This document shows, piece after piece, positions 7,855-16,462 of a DNA stretch of 64,000 nt (its first letter is position 1; every line of letters starts with the position of its first letter). Location: assembly GCA_964213355.1 (NCBI GenBank), contig CAXOVY010000002.1, positions 15,412 through 79,411 of the forward strand. Direction: 5' to 3'. The translations under genes and the position numbers were made by a program. A model generated the notes under the pieces. The model saw only the letters and a program-made list of their open reading frames with translations, had not been told where the DNA came from and ran no database searches. The DNA comes from JBAXAM01 sp964213355 (GTDB taxonomy: Bacteria > Pseudomonadota > Gammaproteobacteria > UBA9339).

Positions 7855-9135
7855 ATGACAATCAAAAATTCATTTGCTAAAAAAATCACTCTTCAAGCAA
7901 TAATTATTATATTGCTTGCCGCTTGTTTTTATCTTTATGAATTCTACATGCAAGTTGCGCCCGGGGTAATTCAGCAAGAACTTATGCGCGATTTTGCCAT
8001 TGATGCGACCAAATTAGGCCTGCTGTCGGGATGCTTTTATTTGTCTTATACGCCACTGCAATTACTATCTGGCTTACTATTAGACCGCTATAGCACTCGC
8101 GTAATTTTAACATGTATCTGTAGCACTTTTGCTCTTGGTGTTTTATTGTTTGCCCATGCCTCTAGCATTTACGTGGCGGCAATAGCTCGTTTTATTATGG
8201 GCGGAGCTGCATCATGCGCTTTTATTAGCGTGCTTCATCTTGTTGCTCGCTGGATACCACCAATTCATTTCGCTCTATTTGCTGGTATTGCTGAAACGAT
8301 GGGAGCAATTGGCGGATATGGTGGAACTGAACATGTAGCAATACTACTAAAATATTTCGATTGGCGCACCACTATTACAGGCTTTGCTTATGCTGGATTT
8401 ATGCTAGCAATCTTAATTGTGCTTATTGTACGCAACCAACCAATAGAACATAAAAACATACAAACACAAACAAATAATCATTCTATATGGTTTGATTTAA
8501 AAACCATCCTTAGTAACCGCGAAACATGGACTATAGGCATTTATTCACTTCTCATCTGGACACCAATCTTAGGCTTTTCTGCACTTTGGGGAGTGGAATT
8601 TATACGCATTGGTCACAATTTCGATAAAATAGCTGCAGCCCACGCTGTTGCGTTTGTGTGGCTTGGAGTGGCACTTGCAAGCCCTGTTCTTGGTTGGATT
8701 TCAGATTTTATTGGTAGACGCTGTATTCTTATGACTATTTGCGCTTTGGCCGGAGCAATTGCAATGACAATTGCAATTTTTATCACGAATATTCCAACAA
8801 CTATTTTATACTTTTTAATGTTTTTAATTGGATTTGCTTCAGCTGGACAAACATTGTCATTTGCACTGATTAAAGATAATAATTCACCATATACCAATAG
8901 CGCCGCCAATGGCTTTAACAATATGATTTTAGTTGCAAGTGGACTTTTTCAGCCATTAATTGGTAAAATTTTAGATCTGAACTGGCAGGGAACAATTCAA
9001 AACGGTATCCATGTATATAGTTTGCACAGCTACCAAATAGCACTTTTAATGTTGCCAGCTTGTTGTTTCGTCGCTGCACTTATCAGTATATTCTTGATTA
9101 AGGAAACGCGCTGCGTTGCGATTTGGCAAAAATAA
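7855..9135 (+). CDS. Major facilitator superfamily transporter
   Basis: A 426-residue inner-membrane protein with about twelve hydrophobic segments. After a first helix it has YEFYMQVAPGVIQQELMRDF and the loop LLLDRYSTRV, an MFS motif A position (G/D-x-x-x-D-R-x-x-x-R), and a second-half equivalent WISDFIGRRC. This resembles the metabolite:H+ symporter branch found in Legionella and Coxiella relatives. The substrate cannot be read from the sequence. The ATG at 7855 has no clear ribosome site. It is followed after 15 bp by an L,D-transpeptidase gene and the two may be cotranscribed. Confidence 0.85.
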   Translation: MTIKNSFAKKITLQAIIIILLAACFYLYEFYMQVAPGVIQQELMRDFAIDATKLGLLSGCFYLSYTPLQLLSGLLLDRYSTRVILTCICSTFALGVLLFAHASSIYVAAIARFIMGGAASCAFISVLHLVARWIPPIHFALFAGIAETMGAIGGYGGTEHVAILLKYFDWRTTITGFAYAGFMLAILIVLIVRNQPIEHKNIQTQTNNHSIWFDLKTILSNRETWTIGIYSLLIWTPILGFSALWGVEFIRIGHNFDKIAAAHAVAFVWLGVALASPVLGWISDFIGRRCILMTICALAGAIAMTIAIFITNIPTTILYFLMFLIGFASAGQTLSFALIKDNNSPYTNSAANGFNNMILVASGLFQPLIGKILDLNWQGTIQNGIHVYSLHSYQIALLMLPACCFVAALISIFLIKETRCVAIWQK

Positions 9136-9150
9136 AGGAGATATACATCA

Positions 9151-9843
9151 ATGAGAATAAAATCAACTATAGCAGCTCTGTTAATAGCTCTTTCGACACT
9201 TCCAAATGTAGCATTTGCTTCCAAGTATTACAGCAGACAATTGTGTTCCAACCCAGAATATACCTGTATCAAAGTGAAGCGGCACGATTCTTGGGATAAA
9301 TTATTTCCCGACAAAGAAGAACAATATATTATAAGAAAAATTAATCGCATGAATATTGAATTGGAACCAGGATTAATACTAGCAATACCAAATAATCTAA
9401 GAGAAAACGATCCACTAGCATTTGCGCCTTTTCCCGATCGCATTACACCACTAGACCGAACCGTTATAATGGTTGATTTAGAAAAACAGGCCTTTGGTGC
9501 CTATGACGCTTCTGGAAAACTAGTACGTTGGGGACCGGTATCTGGTGGTCAAGATTACTGTCCTGATATAGGCAGGCCTTGTCACAGTCCAACTGGAATC
9601 TTCTATGTTCAATACAAAGAAGGTCCTGATTGCTTTTCATCTAAATTTCCAATACCAGATGGCGGTGCACCTATGCCTTATTGCATGTATTTCCATGGTG
9701 GTTATGCTATGCATGGCTGTGTGTTACCAGGATACAACGCCAGCCATGGATGTATTCGTATGTTCACCGAAGATGCTGAATGGCTAAATAAAAATTTCGT
9801 TGAATTCGGCGCAAAAACCACTGAGGTTATTGTGCAGCAATAA
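9151..9843 (+). CDS. L,D-transpeptidase (YkuD family), exported
   Basis: A 230-residue protein with a signal peptide (MRIKSTIAALLIALSTLPN, cleavage after AFA). Residues about 35-70 resemble a degenerate LysM-like segment (YIIRKINRMNIELEPGLILA). The YkuD catalytic domain follows, with AMHGC and the active-site motif SHGCIRM near residue 203, where Cys is the nucleophile. Such enzymes form 3-3 crosslinks in peptidoglycan or attach proteins to it in the periplasm. Several extra Cys residues (CSNPEYTC, CPDIGRPC) suggest disulphides in the periplasm. The start has GGAG upstream. Convergent with the algC-type gene, with only 8 bp between. Confidence 0.88.
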   Translation: MRIKSTIAALLIALSTLPNVAFASKYYSRQLCSNPEYTCIKVKRHDSWDKLFPDKEEQYIIRKINRMNIELEPGLILAIPNNLRENDPLAFAPFPDRITPLDRTVIMVDLEKQAFGAYDASGKLVRWGPVSGGQDYCPDIGRPCHSPTGIFYVQYKEGPDCFSSKFPIPDGGAPMPYCMYFHGGYAMHGCVLPGYNASHGCIRMFTEDAEWLNKNFVEFGAKTTEVIVQQ

Positions 9844-9851
9844 TTTGAATT

Positions 9852-11246
9852 CTAAATCGGTAATTGCAATGTCGGATCCAATAATAACAACTGCTCCTTA
9901 AAAATGTTTTGGATGCGTTTTAGTGCCAGAGCAGTATCACCCTCAAACCTCATAATCAGGTATGGTGTGGTATTTGAAGGCCTAACTAGACCAAAACCAT
10001 CTTTGTAATCGACGCGTAAGCCGTCGATTTTGTTGACATCACCACCGGGGAATTTGGCACTCTCTACCAGTTTTTCCATAAATAGGAATTTTTGCGTTTC
10101 AGCAATAGCGATTTTTAGTTCTGGGGTGTTAACACTATTTGGCAACTCAGCAAAAATTTCACTGCAGCTTTTTTTACCGCCCGCAAGCATTTCCAAAAAT
10201 CTCGCAGCCACATAAATACCGTCATCAAAACCAAACCACCGCTCTTTAATGAACATATGTCCACTCATTTCACCGGCAAGTAATGAGCCTATTTCTTTCA
10301 TCTTAGATTTAATCAATGAGTGGCCAGTTTTATACATTAGAGGGATACCTCCATGCTTAGCAATTTGCTCGGCTAAATGACGCGTACATTTCACATCGAA
10401 TATGATCGTAGTTCCAGGGTGGCGCGATAAACAATCAATCGCAAACAACATCAACAAACGATCAGCTTCAATGATCTCACCTTTTTCCGTAACCACGCCA
10501 ACACGGTCAGCATCACCATCAAAAGCCAAACCAACATCAGCTTGTTTTGCTTTAACCAAGCTAACCAAATCTTTTAAATTTGCAGGTACTGATGGATCAG
10601 GCTGATGATTCGGGAAACTACCATCAACCTCACAATAAAGCTCGGTCACTTCAGAGCCAAGCATCTGAAATAACTTTGGCGCAACAATCCCACCAACGCC
10701 GTTACCACAATCGATTACTACTTTTAACGTCCGTGGCAACTTAACATCACTCACAATGCGATGTATATAATCCCCAATAACTTCTATCTTTTCAGACTTA
10801 CCGGCACCAAATTTAAAGTCTTGGGTAACAATACGCTGACACAATTTTTGGATTGCCTCATCGTACAGTGTCTCACCGCCAATCACTATTTTAATTCCAT
10901 TATAATTTGGCGGATTATGGCTGCCGCTTAGCATGGCTCCCGATTGTGATTCCATAATTGCTGCAGCATAGTACAAAATAGGCGTGGTTACTTCGTCGAC
11001 ATTAACTACATTACAACCACTGGCTAAAATTCCGGCCTCCATTGCTTGAAGCAACTCTGGCCCAGATAATCTACCATCGCGACCAATGGCAATTATATTT
11101 TTACCACGCTCGATAGTTTCGCTGCCAATTGCCAAACCAATAGTATAAATATTATCAGGGGTAAAACCCTCATTGACAATACCCCTAATATCATAAGCAC
11201 GAAAAATTTCTTTCGGTATTGAGTTAACAATTTTATAATTTGCCAT
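9852..11246 (-). CDS. algC: Phosphomannomutase/phosphoglucomutase (AlgC type)
   Basis: A 464-residue alpha-D-phosphohexomutase that interconverts hexose 1- and 6-phosphates for lipopolysaccharide and other envelope sugars. The phosphoserine loop is AMLSGSHNPPNYNGIK, the metal loop DGDADR, and the sugar-binding loop GEMSGHMF; the C-terminal phosphate site is LVRPSNTTP. All four domains are present. The ATG at 11246 has GGGAGA upstream and follows the dut stop directly; a TTG at 11252 is in frame but less likely. dut next to algC is conserved in gammaproteobacteria, though the usual coaBC gene is missing here and obgE takes its place. Confidence 0.9.
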   Translation of the reverse strand: MANYKIVNSIPKEIFRAYDIRGIVNEGFTPDNIYTIGLAIGSETIERGKNIIAIGRDGRLSGPELLQAMEAGILASGCNVVNVDEVTTPILYYAAAIMESQSGAMLSGSHNPPNYNGIKIVIGGETLYDEAIQKLCQRIVTQDFKFGAGKSEKIEVIGDYIHRIVSDVKLPRTLKVVIDCGNGVGGIVAPKLFQMLGSEVTELYCEVDGSFPNHQPDPSVPANLKDLVSLVKAKQADVGLAFDGDADRVGVVTEKGEIIEADRLLMLFAIDCLSRHPGTTIIFDVKCTRHLAEQIAKHGGIPLMYKTGHSLIKSKMKEIGSLLAGEMSGHMFIKERWFGFDDGIYVAARFLEMLAGGKKSCSEIFAELPNSVNTPELKIAIAETQKFLFMEKLVESAKFPGGDVNKIDGLRVDYKDGFGLVRPSNTTPYLIMRFEGDTALALKRIQNIFKEQLLLLDPTLQLPI

Positions 11247-11248
11247 AA

Positions 11249-11704
11249 TCAATTTCTCCCAGTATGTCCAAAACCGCCCTCACCACGTTTAGACGTAGTG
11301 AAATCAGTAACCACTTCAAAGTTAGCGTGTAAAACTGGAACAATTATTAATTGCGCAATACGCTCACCTGGCGCAATAGTAAAGGCTTCGGTTCCCCTAT
11401 TCCAGCATGAAACCATAATTTGTCCCTGATAGTCAGAATCGAGCAAACCAACTAGATTACCAAGCACAATTCCATGTTTATGCCCAAGACCAGACCTAGG
11501 TAAAATCATTGCAGCAAAACCTGGATCAGCAATATGAATGGCAATTCCCGACGGAATTAATTCAGTACCTCCCGGCTTTAACGTTAAATCTTGATCTAAA
11601 CAAGCACGTAAATCCAGACCAGCCGAACCAGCAGTCGCATATTGCGGCAATGGATAAACACTGCCAATATTTTTATTTAATATTTTAAACTGAACTTTGA
11701 GCAT
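11249..11704 (-). CDS. dut: dUTP diphosphatase
   Basis: A 151-residue trimeric dUTPase, hydrolysing dUTP to dUMP and pyrophosphate to keep uracil out of DNA and supply dTMP synthesis. All five motifs are visible: AGSAGLDLRA, PRSGLGHKHG, GLLDSDYQGQI, GERIAQLI and the C-terminal RGEGGFGHTGRN. The length is normal. The start overlaps the end of obgE by 20 bp, and the stop is followed at once by the algC-type gene, so the three are likely one transcript. Confidence 0.95.
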   Translation of the reverse strand: MLKVQFKILNKNIGSVYPLPQYATAGSAGLDLRACLDQDLTLKPGGTELIPSGIAIHIADPGFAAMILPRSGLGHKHGIVLGNLVGLLDSDYQGQIMVSCWNRGTEAFTIAPGERIAQLIIVPVLHANFEVVTDFTTSKRGEGGFGHTGRN

Positions 11705-12722
11705 GATCTTTTGCCTTACGGTGAATTATACGGTCCATCAGCTTATAACACAATTCTTGGGTCCCGATTTTTTTTATGGCAGAAATTTGAAAAACCTTAC
11801 CTTTCCACTTGAGACGCTTAACAATATCGTCTGCTTTTTCTTTGAGTTCTTCTTTGGATAGCAAATCGATTTTGTTTAATACCAACCATCGATCTTTTTT
11901 AGCAAGTTCTGGACTAAATTTTTTTATCTCCCTAGCAATGGTCTTTACCGCTACAACTGGATCACCACCACCAGCTGGTGCTATATCGATCAAATGTAGC
12001 AATATACTGGTACGAGCCAAATGCTTTAGAAATTGAATTCCAAGCCCAGCACCCTCAGCAGCCCCTTCAACCAAACCAGGTATATCTGCAACTACGAAAC
12101 TGCGTTCTGCATCAACACGTACTACCCCAAGATTAGGGTATAAAGTTGTAAATGGATAATCAGCAACCTTGGGACGTGCAGCAGAAATAGATCGAATAAA
12201 AGTAGACTTGCCTGCATTGGGTAATCCAAGCAAACCAACATCTGCTAATAATTTTAGTTCAAGCCTTAACTCATGCTCTTCACCAGGCTTACCCTCAGTC
12301 GTCTTACGTGGTGCGCGATTGGTACTGGTTTTGAAATGCAAATTGCCAAAACCATGAAAACCACCTTTCGCTATACAAATTTTTTGCTCATCCTTTGTCA
12401 GATCGGCTATTAACTCGTCAGTGCTAGCATCATAAATTAAGGTTCCAACCGGTACTCGAATAATTAAATCATCTCCGTTTCTACCCGTACATTGAGTTCC
12501 CATACCATCCTGACCGCGCTGAGCCTCAAAGAGCTTTTTGAAACGAAAATCAACTAAAGTATTTAGATTGCGATCAGTAACAAAAAAAATACTACCCCCA
12601 TTGCCGCCATCACCACCATTCGGACCACCAAAAGGAGCAAATTTTTCTCGACGAAAACTCATGCAGCCATTGCCACCTGCACCAGCTTCAACTTTAATTT
12701 TAACTTCGTCTACGAATTTCAT
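11685..12722 (-). CDS. obgE: GTPase Obg/CgtA, ribosome assembly
   Basis: A 345-residue Obg GTPase that binds the 50S subunit late in assembly. The Gly-rich Obg fold is N-terminal (GAGGNGCMSFRREKFAPFGG), followed by the G domain with GLPNAGKSTFI (P-loop), DIPGLVEGAAEGAGLG (G3) and NKIDLL (G4). The usual neighbours rplU and rpmA are not on either side in this window; instead a bacteriocin-like locus begins divergently at 12889. The gene leads an obgE - dut - algC unit. Confidence 0.95.
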   Translation of the reverse strand: MKFVDEVKIKVEAGAGGNGCMSFRREKFAPFGGPNGGDGGNGGSIFFVTDRNLNTLVDFRFKKLFEAQRGQDGMGTQCTGRNGDDLIIRVPVGTLIYDASTDELIADLTKDEQKICIAKGGFHGFGNLHFKTSTNRAPRKTTEGKPGEEHELRLELKLLADVGLLGLPNAGKSTFIRSISAARPKVADYPFTTLYPNLGVVRVDAERSFVVADIPGLVEGAAEGAGLGIQFLKHLARTSILLHLIDIAPAGGGDPVVAVKTIAREIKKFSPELAKKDRWLVLNKIDLLSKEELKEKADDIVKRLKWKGKVFQISAIKKIGTQELCYKLMDRIIHRKAKDHAQSSV

Positions 12723-12888
12723 GAGAATATGTTCCTATAAAATATTATAGTAAGCTATAAAAAGAATATGTTGGCATTTTTTTGCAAAATAAACTAGTCT
12801 CTGAGTGATTTATCTAATCTTTTTGTTTGTTTGTTTGCGATAAATCAATTAAATGGTGTCATATCAACTACTTTCAATAGGAGAAAAA

Positions 12889-13137
12889 ATGATAAACACA
12901 ATCGTTGAATTAAATCAAAACCAAATTAGTGCAGTTTTCGGTGGTATTGAAGATGACAAAGACAGCACTGTTACATCACCAGTGGCGGAGATAGATAGAG
13001 AAAAATATGTTGATCTATCTCCAGGCGGAGTAGCATGGAGAATCTTTCAGGGTACTAGCATAGCTATTTTTACCTTCGTAGTTGGATCTCTTTTCCTAAA
13101 GGGCTTAAAAAAACTGAAAACACTGAAAACTCAGTAG
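12889..13137 (+). CDS. Short peptide with double-glycine leader (bacteriocin-like), first of two
   Basis: An 82-residue product starting at 12889, where AGGAG lies seven bases upstream; an in-frame start at 12853 has no such site. The N-terminus MINTIVELNQNQISAVFGG is a classic double-Gly leader of the kind removed by C39-peptidase ABC exporters. The predicted mature part begins IEDDKDS, is acidic at first, has one hydrophobic helix (IFQGTSIAIFTFVVGSLFL) and ends Lys-rich (KGLKKLKTLKTQ). The leader closely parallels that of the next gene 47 bp downstream. No exporter, C39 peptidase or immunity gene was found in the window. The product may be a bacteriocin, a signal peptide, or the immunity partner of the second peptide. 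Confidence 0.7.
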   Translation: MINTIVELNQNQISAVFGGIEDDKDSTVTSPVAEIDREKYVDLSPGGVAWRIFQGTSIAIFTFVVGSLFLKGLKKLKTLKTQ

Positions 13138-13184
13138 AACCTATAAAATTATATTGCTAATTAATTATTTTACTGGAGACAATT

Positions 13185-13466
13185 ATGATCAACAAAATCG
13201 TTGTTTTAAATAAAAAAGAAATTGATGCCATTTCAGGAGGGGTTTTATTATCTAAAGAATTTGGACAAGATTTAGATACCACATTTGCACTGGTTTTACT
13301 AGGCTTACCGCCCGTAGCCTGCACTATTATAGGCTTACCGCCCCCAGTCTGCAGCGCTGTTATACCCCTAGGTATGCTTGTAGCAGGCTTCCTTGGATTC
13401 GTGGAAGTACCAAAGGTTAGCAAATATTTAACAAACCCACCACCAAAAAAAGTTGCAGCTAATTGA
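13185..13466 (+). CDS. Short peptide with double-glycine leader (bacteriocin-like), second of two
   Basis: A 93-residue product with GGAG eight bases before the ATG. Leader MINKIVVLNKKEIDAISGG matches the first peptide's leader at most hydrophobic positions and ends in Gly-Gly. The predicted mature part begins VLLSKEFGQ, then is strongly hydrophobic with an internal duplication, GLPPVACTII followed by GLPPPVCSAV, giving two Cys that could form a disulphide. It ends in a basic tail (NPPPKKVAAN). Hydrophobic core with small residues and paired Cys fits a membrane-active class II-type bacteriocin. A strong terminator follows at 13481. Function is inferred from the leader and composition only. 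Confidence 0.7.
   Translation: MINKIVVLNKKEIDAISGGVLLSKEFGQDLDTTFALVLLGLPPVACTIIGLPPPVCSAVIPLGMLVAGFLGFVEVPKVSKYLTNPPPKKVAAN
13301..13360 (+). repeat. 30-bp imperfect tandem duplication inside the second leader-peptide gene
   Basis: Two 30-bp units (13301-13330 and 13331-13360) begin with the same 13 bases, AGGCTTACCGCCC, and share several later positions. They encode the paired GLPPVACTII and GLPPPVCSAV segments, so the mature peptide appears to have grown by an in-frame duplication. Confidence 0.75.
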
Positions 13467-13480
13467 TCTTTAGCAGCTAA

Positions 13481-13508
13481 AAAACAGCCTCTATTCAGAG
13501 GCTGTTTT
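13481..13508. terminator. Bidirectional intrinsic terminator
   Basis: A perfect 12-bp stem, AAAACAGCCTCT with AGAGGCTGTTTT, around a four-base loop ATTC, has a T-run on each strand. It closes the leader-peptide operon on the plus strand and, 12 bp past its stop, the mevalonate operon on the minus strand. Confidence 0.88.
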
Positions 13509-13520
13509 TCTATAACCACT

Positions 13521-15044
13521 TCATAAACACTGTAGCAACAAATCTAAAGCTTCAGGCAACCAAACAGTATATTTTTGCGGGTTTTCTTGTAGATCGACGC
13601 GCAGCATAAAAATATCTACCCAGCAACAATTTTGCACTTCATCTAAATTTACTTGAAATTCATTACACTCATAAAAACCAATTAACACATGATCAAGTTC
13701 ATTTTCAATTAAACCAACATTGGGAAGCTTTGCTGTATAATGAAATTGGCCTATTTCTTGTAACTCAGCACTAAACCCCATTTCCTCACACAAACGTCTT
13801 TCCGCAGCTTCGATTATATTTTCTCCAGGCCGCGGGTGACCACAACAAGTATTCGACCAAAGATTAGCGCTGTGATATTTAATTGAACTTCGTTGTTGGA
13901 GTAATACTTCTATCCTACCTTCTAACTTACGCAAAATGAAAACAGAAAAAGCTCGATGTAATTGGCCCTGAATATGCGCAGCTAGCTTTTCACTGGCGCC
14001 AACTTCAATACCTTTTTCATTAACTAAAACAACTTGCTCAGTGCGACTCACAGCAAACGGCAACACGACATCCAGCTCGGGAAAAACACGCAAAACTATT
14101 GATTCATGTTCCGCTAAAAACAATAATTGCAAATTAGGCCCAGCATCTTGCGTAAAAAATATCGGGATGTTTTCTGATCTAAGCTCTCGAACCTTTGCCA
14201 TTGCCTCAACGGTTTGTGGCAAAGCATAAATAACTGGTGGCTCAGCTGATTGCATCAAAGAATGCATTGCGATGGCGTTATTTTCAGCAGTTTGGCCAAG
14301 CAAGACAAAGTCCTTACGCGCTAAAGCTAGTTTGATAGCATCTAAATCCTGCGCCACTTGCTCGGGCCAAGCACTATAAAACGGTGACGTATTTACCGTA
14401 TGCTCCATCGCAACAGTTGATGAAATTGGTTTTTCTCGTGTTGAAATGGTCAAGGCACCAATATGTAGCTTGGGCCAAATATACTCTAATTTAACACCAT
14501 AACTGTCCATACCATCATAGGCATCACCTTGTTGCCACTCGACAAATCCTGTAAATAACGAACGACAAGCGCTACCACTACCTAAACGTGCCAAAATCGA
14601 AAGATCTTTTTTATGCAGCTGCCAATCGTAGAGCTGATTCAACGCCTGGACTAGAGCAGCAAAACCGCAAGCTGACGAAGCAAAACCCGCAGCAATCGGC
14701 ACATTAGTGTCAACACTAACTGAGTAATGTGTACCATGAGGACGAAATAAATTTAAAAAACTTTGCAGACGCTTGGCAAACTTACTCGTTAAACTAATAG
14801 GTATACCATTAACAATATAATTATCAACTTCACCTTCTTGCTTAACTTTAGTGAAAGCACCTTTATTGCCAAGTGAAATTGACAAACTCGAAGTAACTGG
14901 CAAGTTTAATTCAATATCGCGCTTGCCCCAGTATTTACAAAGTGCAACATTGCTGGGCGCCCACGCGCAGCCACCGGCACTATTAACAAATTGACCATGA
15001 TTGGTATTACGCAATATGTGTTTTACTATGTCGATTTTTTCCAT
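13521..15044 (-). CDS. Fused diphosphomevalonate decarboxylase - isopentenyl-diphosphate isomerase (type I)
   Basis: One 507-residue reading frame carries two consecutive mevalonate-pathway enzymes. Residues about 1-330 are a GHMP-fold diphosphomevalonate decarboxylase: CAWAPSNVALCKYWGKRD, the SSLSISLG region and FASSACGFAALVQA. Residues about 335-507 are a Nudix type I IPP isomerase with NTCCGHPRPGE (catalytic Cys near residue 400), AAERRLCEEMGF and the later Glu/Trp region (ENELDH, CCWVD). The product would make IPP and isomerise it to DMAPP in one chain. It is the last gene of the mevalonate operon, one base after the phosphoesterase gene. No frameshift or internal stop separates the halves, and no convincing internal ribosome site was noticed. 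Confidence 0.92.
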   Translation of the reverse strand: MEKIDIVKHILRNTNHGQFVNSAGGCAWAPSNVALCKYWGKRDIELNLPVTSSLSISLGNKGAFTKVKQEGEVDNYIVNGIPISLTSKFAKRLQSFLNLFRPHGTHYSVSVDTNVPIAAGFASSACGFAALVQALNQLYDWQLHKKDLSILARLGSGSACRSLFTGFVEWQQGDAYDGMDSYGVKLEYIWPKLHIGALTISTREKPISSTVAMEHTVNTSPFYSAWPEQVAQDLDAIKLALARKDFVLLGQTAENNAIAMHSLMQSAEPPVIYALPQTVEAMAKVRELRSENIPIFFTQDAGPNLQLLFLAEHESIVLRVFPELDVVLPFAVSRTEQVVLVNEKGIEVGASEKLAAHIQGQLHRAFSVFILRKLEGRIEVLLQQRSSIKYHSANLWSNTCCGHPRPGENIIEAAERRLCEEMGFSAELQEIGQFHYTAKLPNVGLIENELDHVLIGFYECNEFQVNLDEVQNCCWVDIFMLRVDLQENPQKYTVWLPEALDLLLQCL

Positions 15045-15045
15045 A

Positions 15046-15507
15046 TCACCTTTTTTTAATCAACAACCAATTCTTCGGGTCATTTTTAAAACCAACCAAT
15101 ACCCAAGTACCAATCAATTTTTTGCCATGCAATATAAATTCTAGTTTTCTTTGTTGTAATCCAGCTTGTACATCATTGATCGGCTCCCATGTTCCTTTAT
15201 CCCAAATTTCTACAGTTCCCGCACCATATTCACCTTCAGGAATTACACCTTCGAAATTCGCATATTCTAAAGGATGATCTTCAGTCATCACCGCCAATCG
15301 TTTATCTTTAGGACTGAGGCTTGGGCCTTTAGGAATTGCCCAGCTTTTAAGCACGCCATCAACTGCCAACCGAAAATCATAATGCAAATGACTAGACTGA
15401 TGTTTTTGCACCACAAAAACATTCTGCAGAGCATGAGCGGAAGTTTCACCACTCGGCTCTGAGGTTTTTTTGAAATTTCTTTTTTTGTAATATTCAACAA
15501 GCCTCAT
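15046..15507 (-). CDS. Stand-alone LigD-type 3'-phosphoesterase domain protein
   Basis: A 153-residue protein made only of the 3'-phosphoesterase (PE) domain otherwise found at one end of the NHEJ ligase LigD. Family motifs are clear: FVVQKHQSSHLHYDFRLAVD with the metal-binding His-x-Asp, SWAIPKGPS, HPLEYANFEG and IPEGEYGAGTVEIW. The domain trims 3'-phosphates or ribonucleotides at DNA ends. No ligase, polymerase or Ku gene is nearby. It sits inside the mevalonate operon, overlapping the upstream kinase by 14 bp and one base from the fused decarboxylase-isomerase, so it must be coexpressed with isoprenoid enzymes. The start at 15507 was preferred over 15534 because it gives the shorter overlap. 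Confidence 0.85.
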   Translation of the reverse strand: MRLVEYYKKRNFKKTSEPSGETSAHALQNVFVVQKHQSSHLHYDFRLAVDGVLKSWAIPKGPSLSPKDKRLAVMTEDHPLEYANFEGVIPEGEYGAGTVEIWDKGTWEPINDVQAGLQQRKLEFILHGKKLIGTWVLVGFKNDPKNWLLIKKR

Positions 15508-16462
15508 AATTAAAACCCGTAGCACTAACCGCAACCCTAATCTGTTTTATTCCAAGTTTTTGTTGTGCATTATTTCTTGGAAATGTATCTGCCATTATTT
15601 CACCCAAACCTATCGCACAATCCCCCATACCTGCCCCAGAAATTTTGGCACCATAAATATTTTGCTTGGCACGTAAATCCAAAATTAACTCAGCTAAAAT
15701 ATTATTATTTACACCAATCGCATCTTGTAATCCTTGATGAATATTCATGAGCTCACCTAACCTCGCCAAATCATTTTTTTTGATAGCCAGAGCTGCATTT
15801 TTGGCACACTTCCCCATTGCATTATATAAATCGGCAAAAATAGCTGGAAATTGCGCGCGTTTTTTTTCAACTGCAGCAATAACTTTAAACGTAGGAGTTT
15901 TCCAACCAGAATAAACTGCTATCAAAGGTAAATGAGCATTATTAAGCTTTTGGATTTTTAGCGGCTGCATTTGGTATACAATTAATCCACCAAACACACT
16001 TGCTGCAACATCAGCTCCGGAGGCAATACTATGCACCGAGCGAATCACTTTAACCGCTTGTTTATATAACCACATTAAATCTGGTGCTTTGCCTTCTAAC
16101 CATATAGCTAAGGCACCAATAGTTGCGACCGTAACTGCAGCAGAAGAACCAAAACCAATATTAGGAGGAAATTCAGATCTTATATGCAGCAGAAAACCAC
16201 AGTCAATTTTGGTTAAATATTGTTTGATAGCAGTAAGCACATAATCATATGGACTAGTAACGGCAAACTCATCAAGCGCAACCACGTGTTCACCAAATTC
16301 GGCGGAAACAATGCGGATACTACGATCAAAACTAGGCACTAGCTCAACCTGAATATAATTATTAACTGCGGTTACCACTGCTTGCCTACCATGCAAAACG
16401 GCATGCTCACCAAAAAGCATCAAACTACCAGGAGCTGAAACTTTATAAGATCTTAAGTCCAC
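15494..16462 (-). CDS. GHMP kinase of the mevalonate pathway, probably phosphomevalonate kinase
   Basis: A 322-residue GHMP kinase with SAPGSLMLFGEHAVLHG at the N-terminus, the ATP loop PPNIGFGSSAAVTVA near residue 110, and the C-terminal KISGAGMGDCAIGL. The segment IASGADVAASVFGG and the motif SGWKTPT are more like phosphomevalonate kinases than mevalonate kinases, and the neighbouring gene is the better mevalonate kinase. So this one probably converts phosphomevalonate to diphosphomevalonate. It overlaps the preceding kinase by 20 bp and the following phosphoesterase by 14 bp. The two kinase roles could be swapped; only the operon logic and motifs separate them. Confidence 0.72.
   Translation of the reverse strand: MDLRSYKVSAPGSLMLFGEHAVLHGRQAVVTAVNNYIQVELVPSFDRSIRIVSAEFGEHVVALDEFAVTSPYDYVLTAIKQYLTKIDCGFLLHIRSEFPPNIGFGSSAAVTVATIGALAIWLEGKAPDLMWLYKQAVKVIRSVHSIASGADVAASVFGGLIVYQMQPLKIQKLNNAHLPLIAVYSGWKTPTFKVIAAVEKKRAQFPAIFADLYNAMGKCAKNAALAIKKNDLARLGELMNIHQGLQDAIGVNNNILAELILDLRAKQNIYGAKISGAGMGDCAIGLGEIMADTFPRNNAQQKLGIKQIRVAVSATGFNYEAC

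Noticed and set aside
12819..12838. GTTT microrepeat upstream of the leader-peptide genes
   Set aside because: Only about four short units in an AT-rich promoter area; no sign of phase variation because it lies outside the coding frames.
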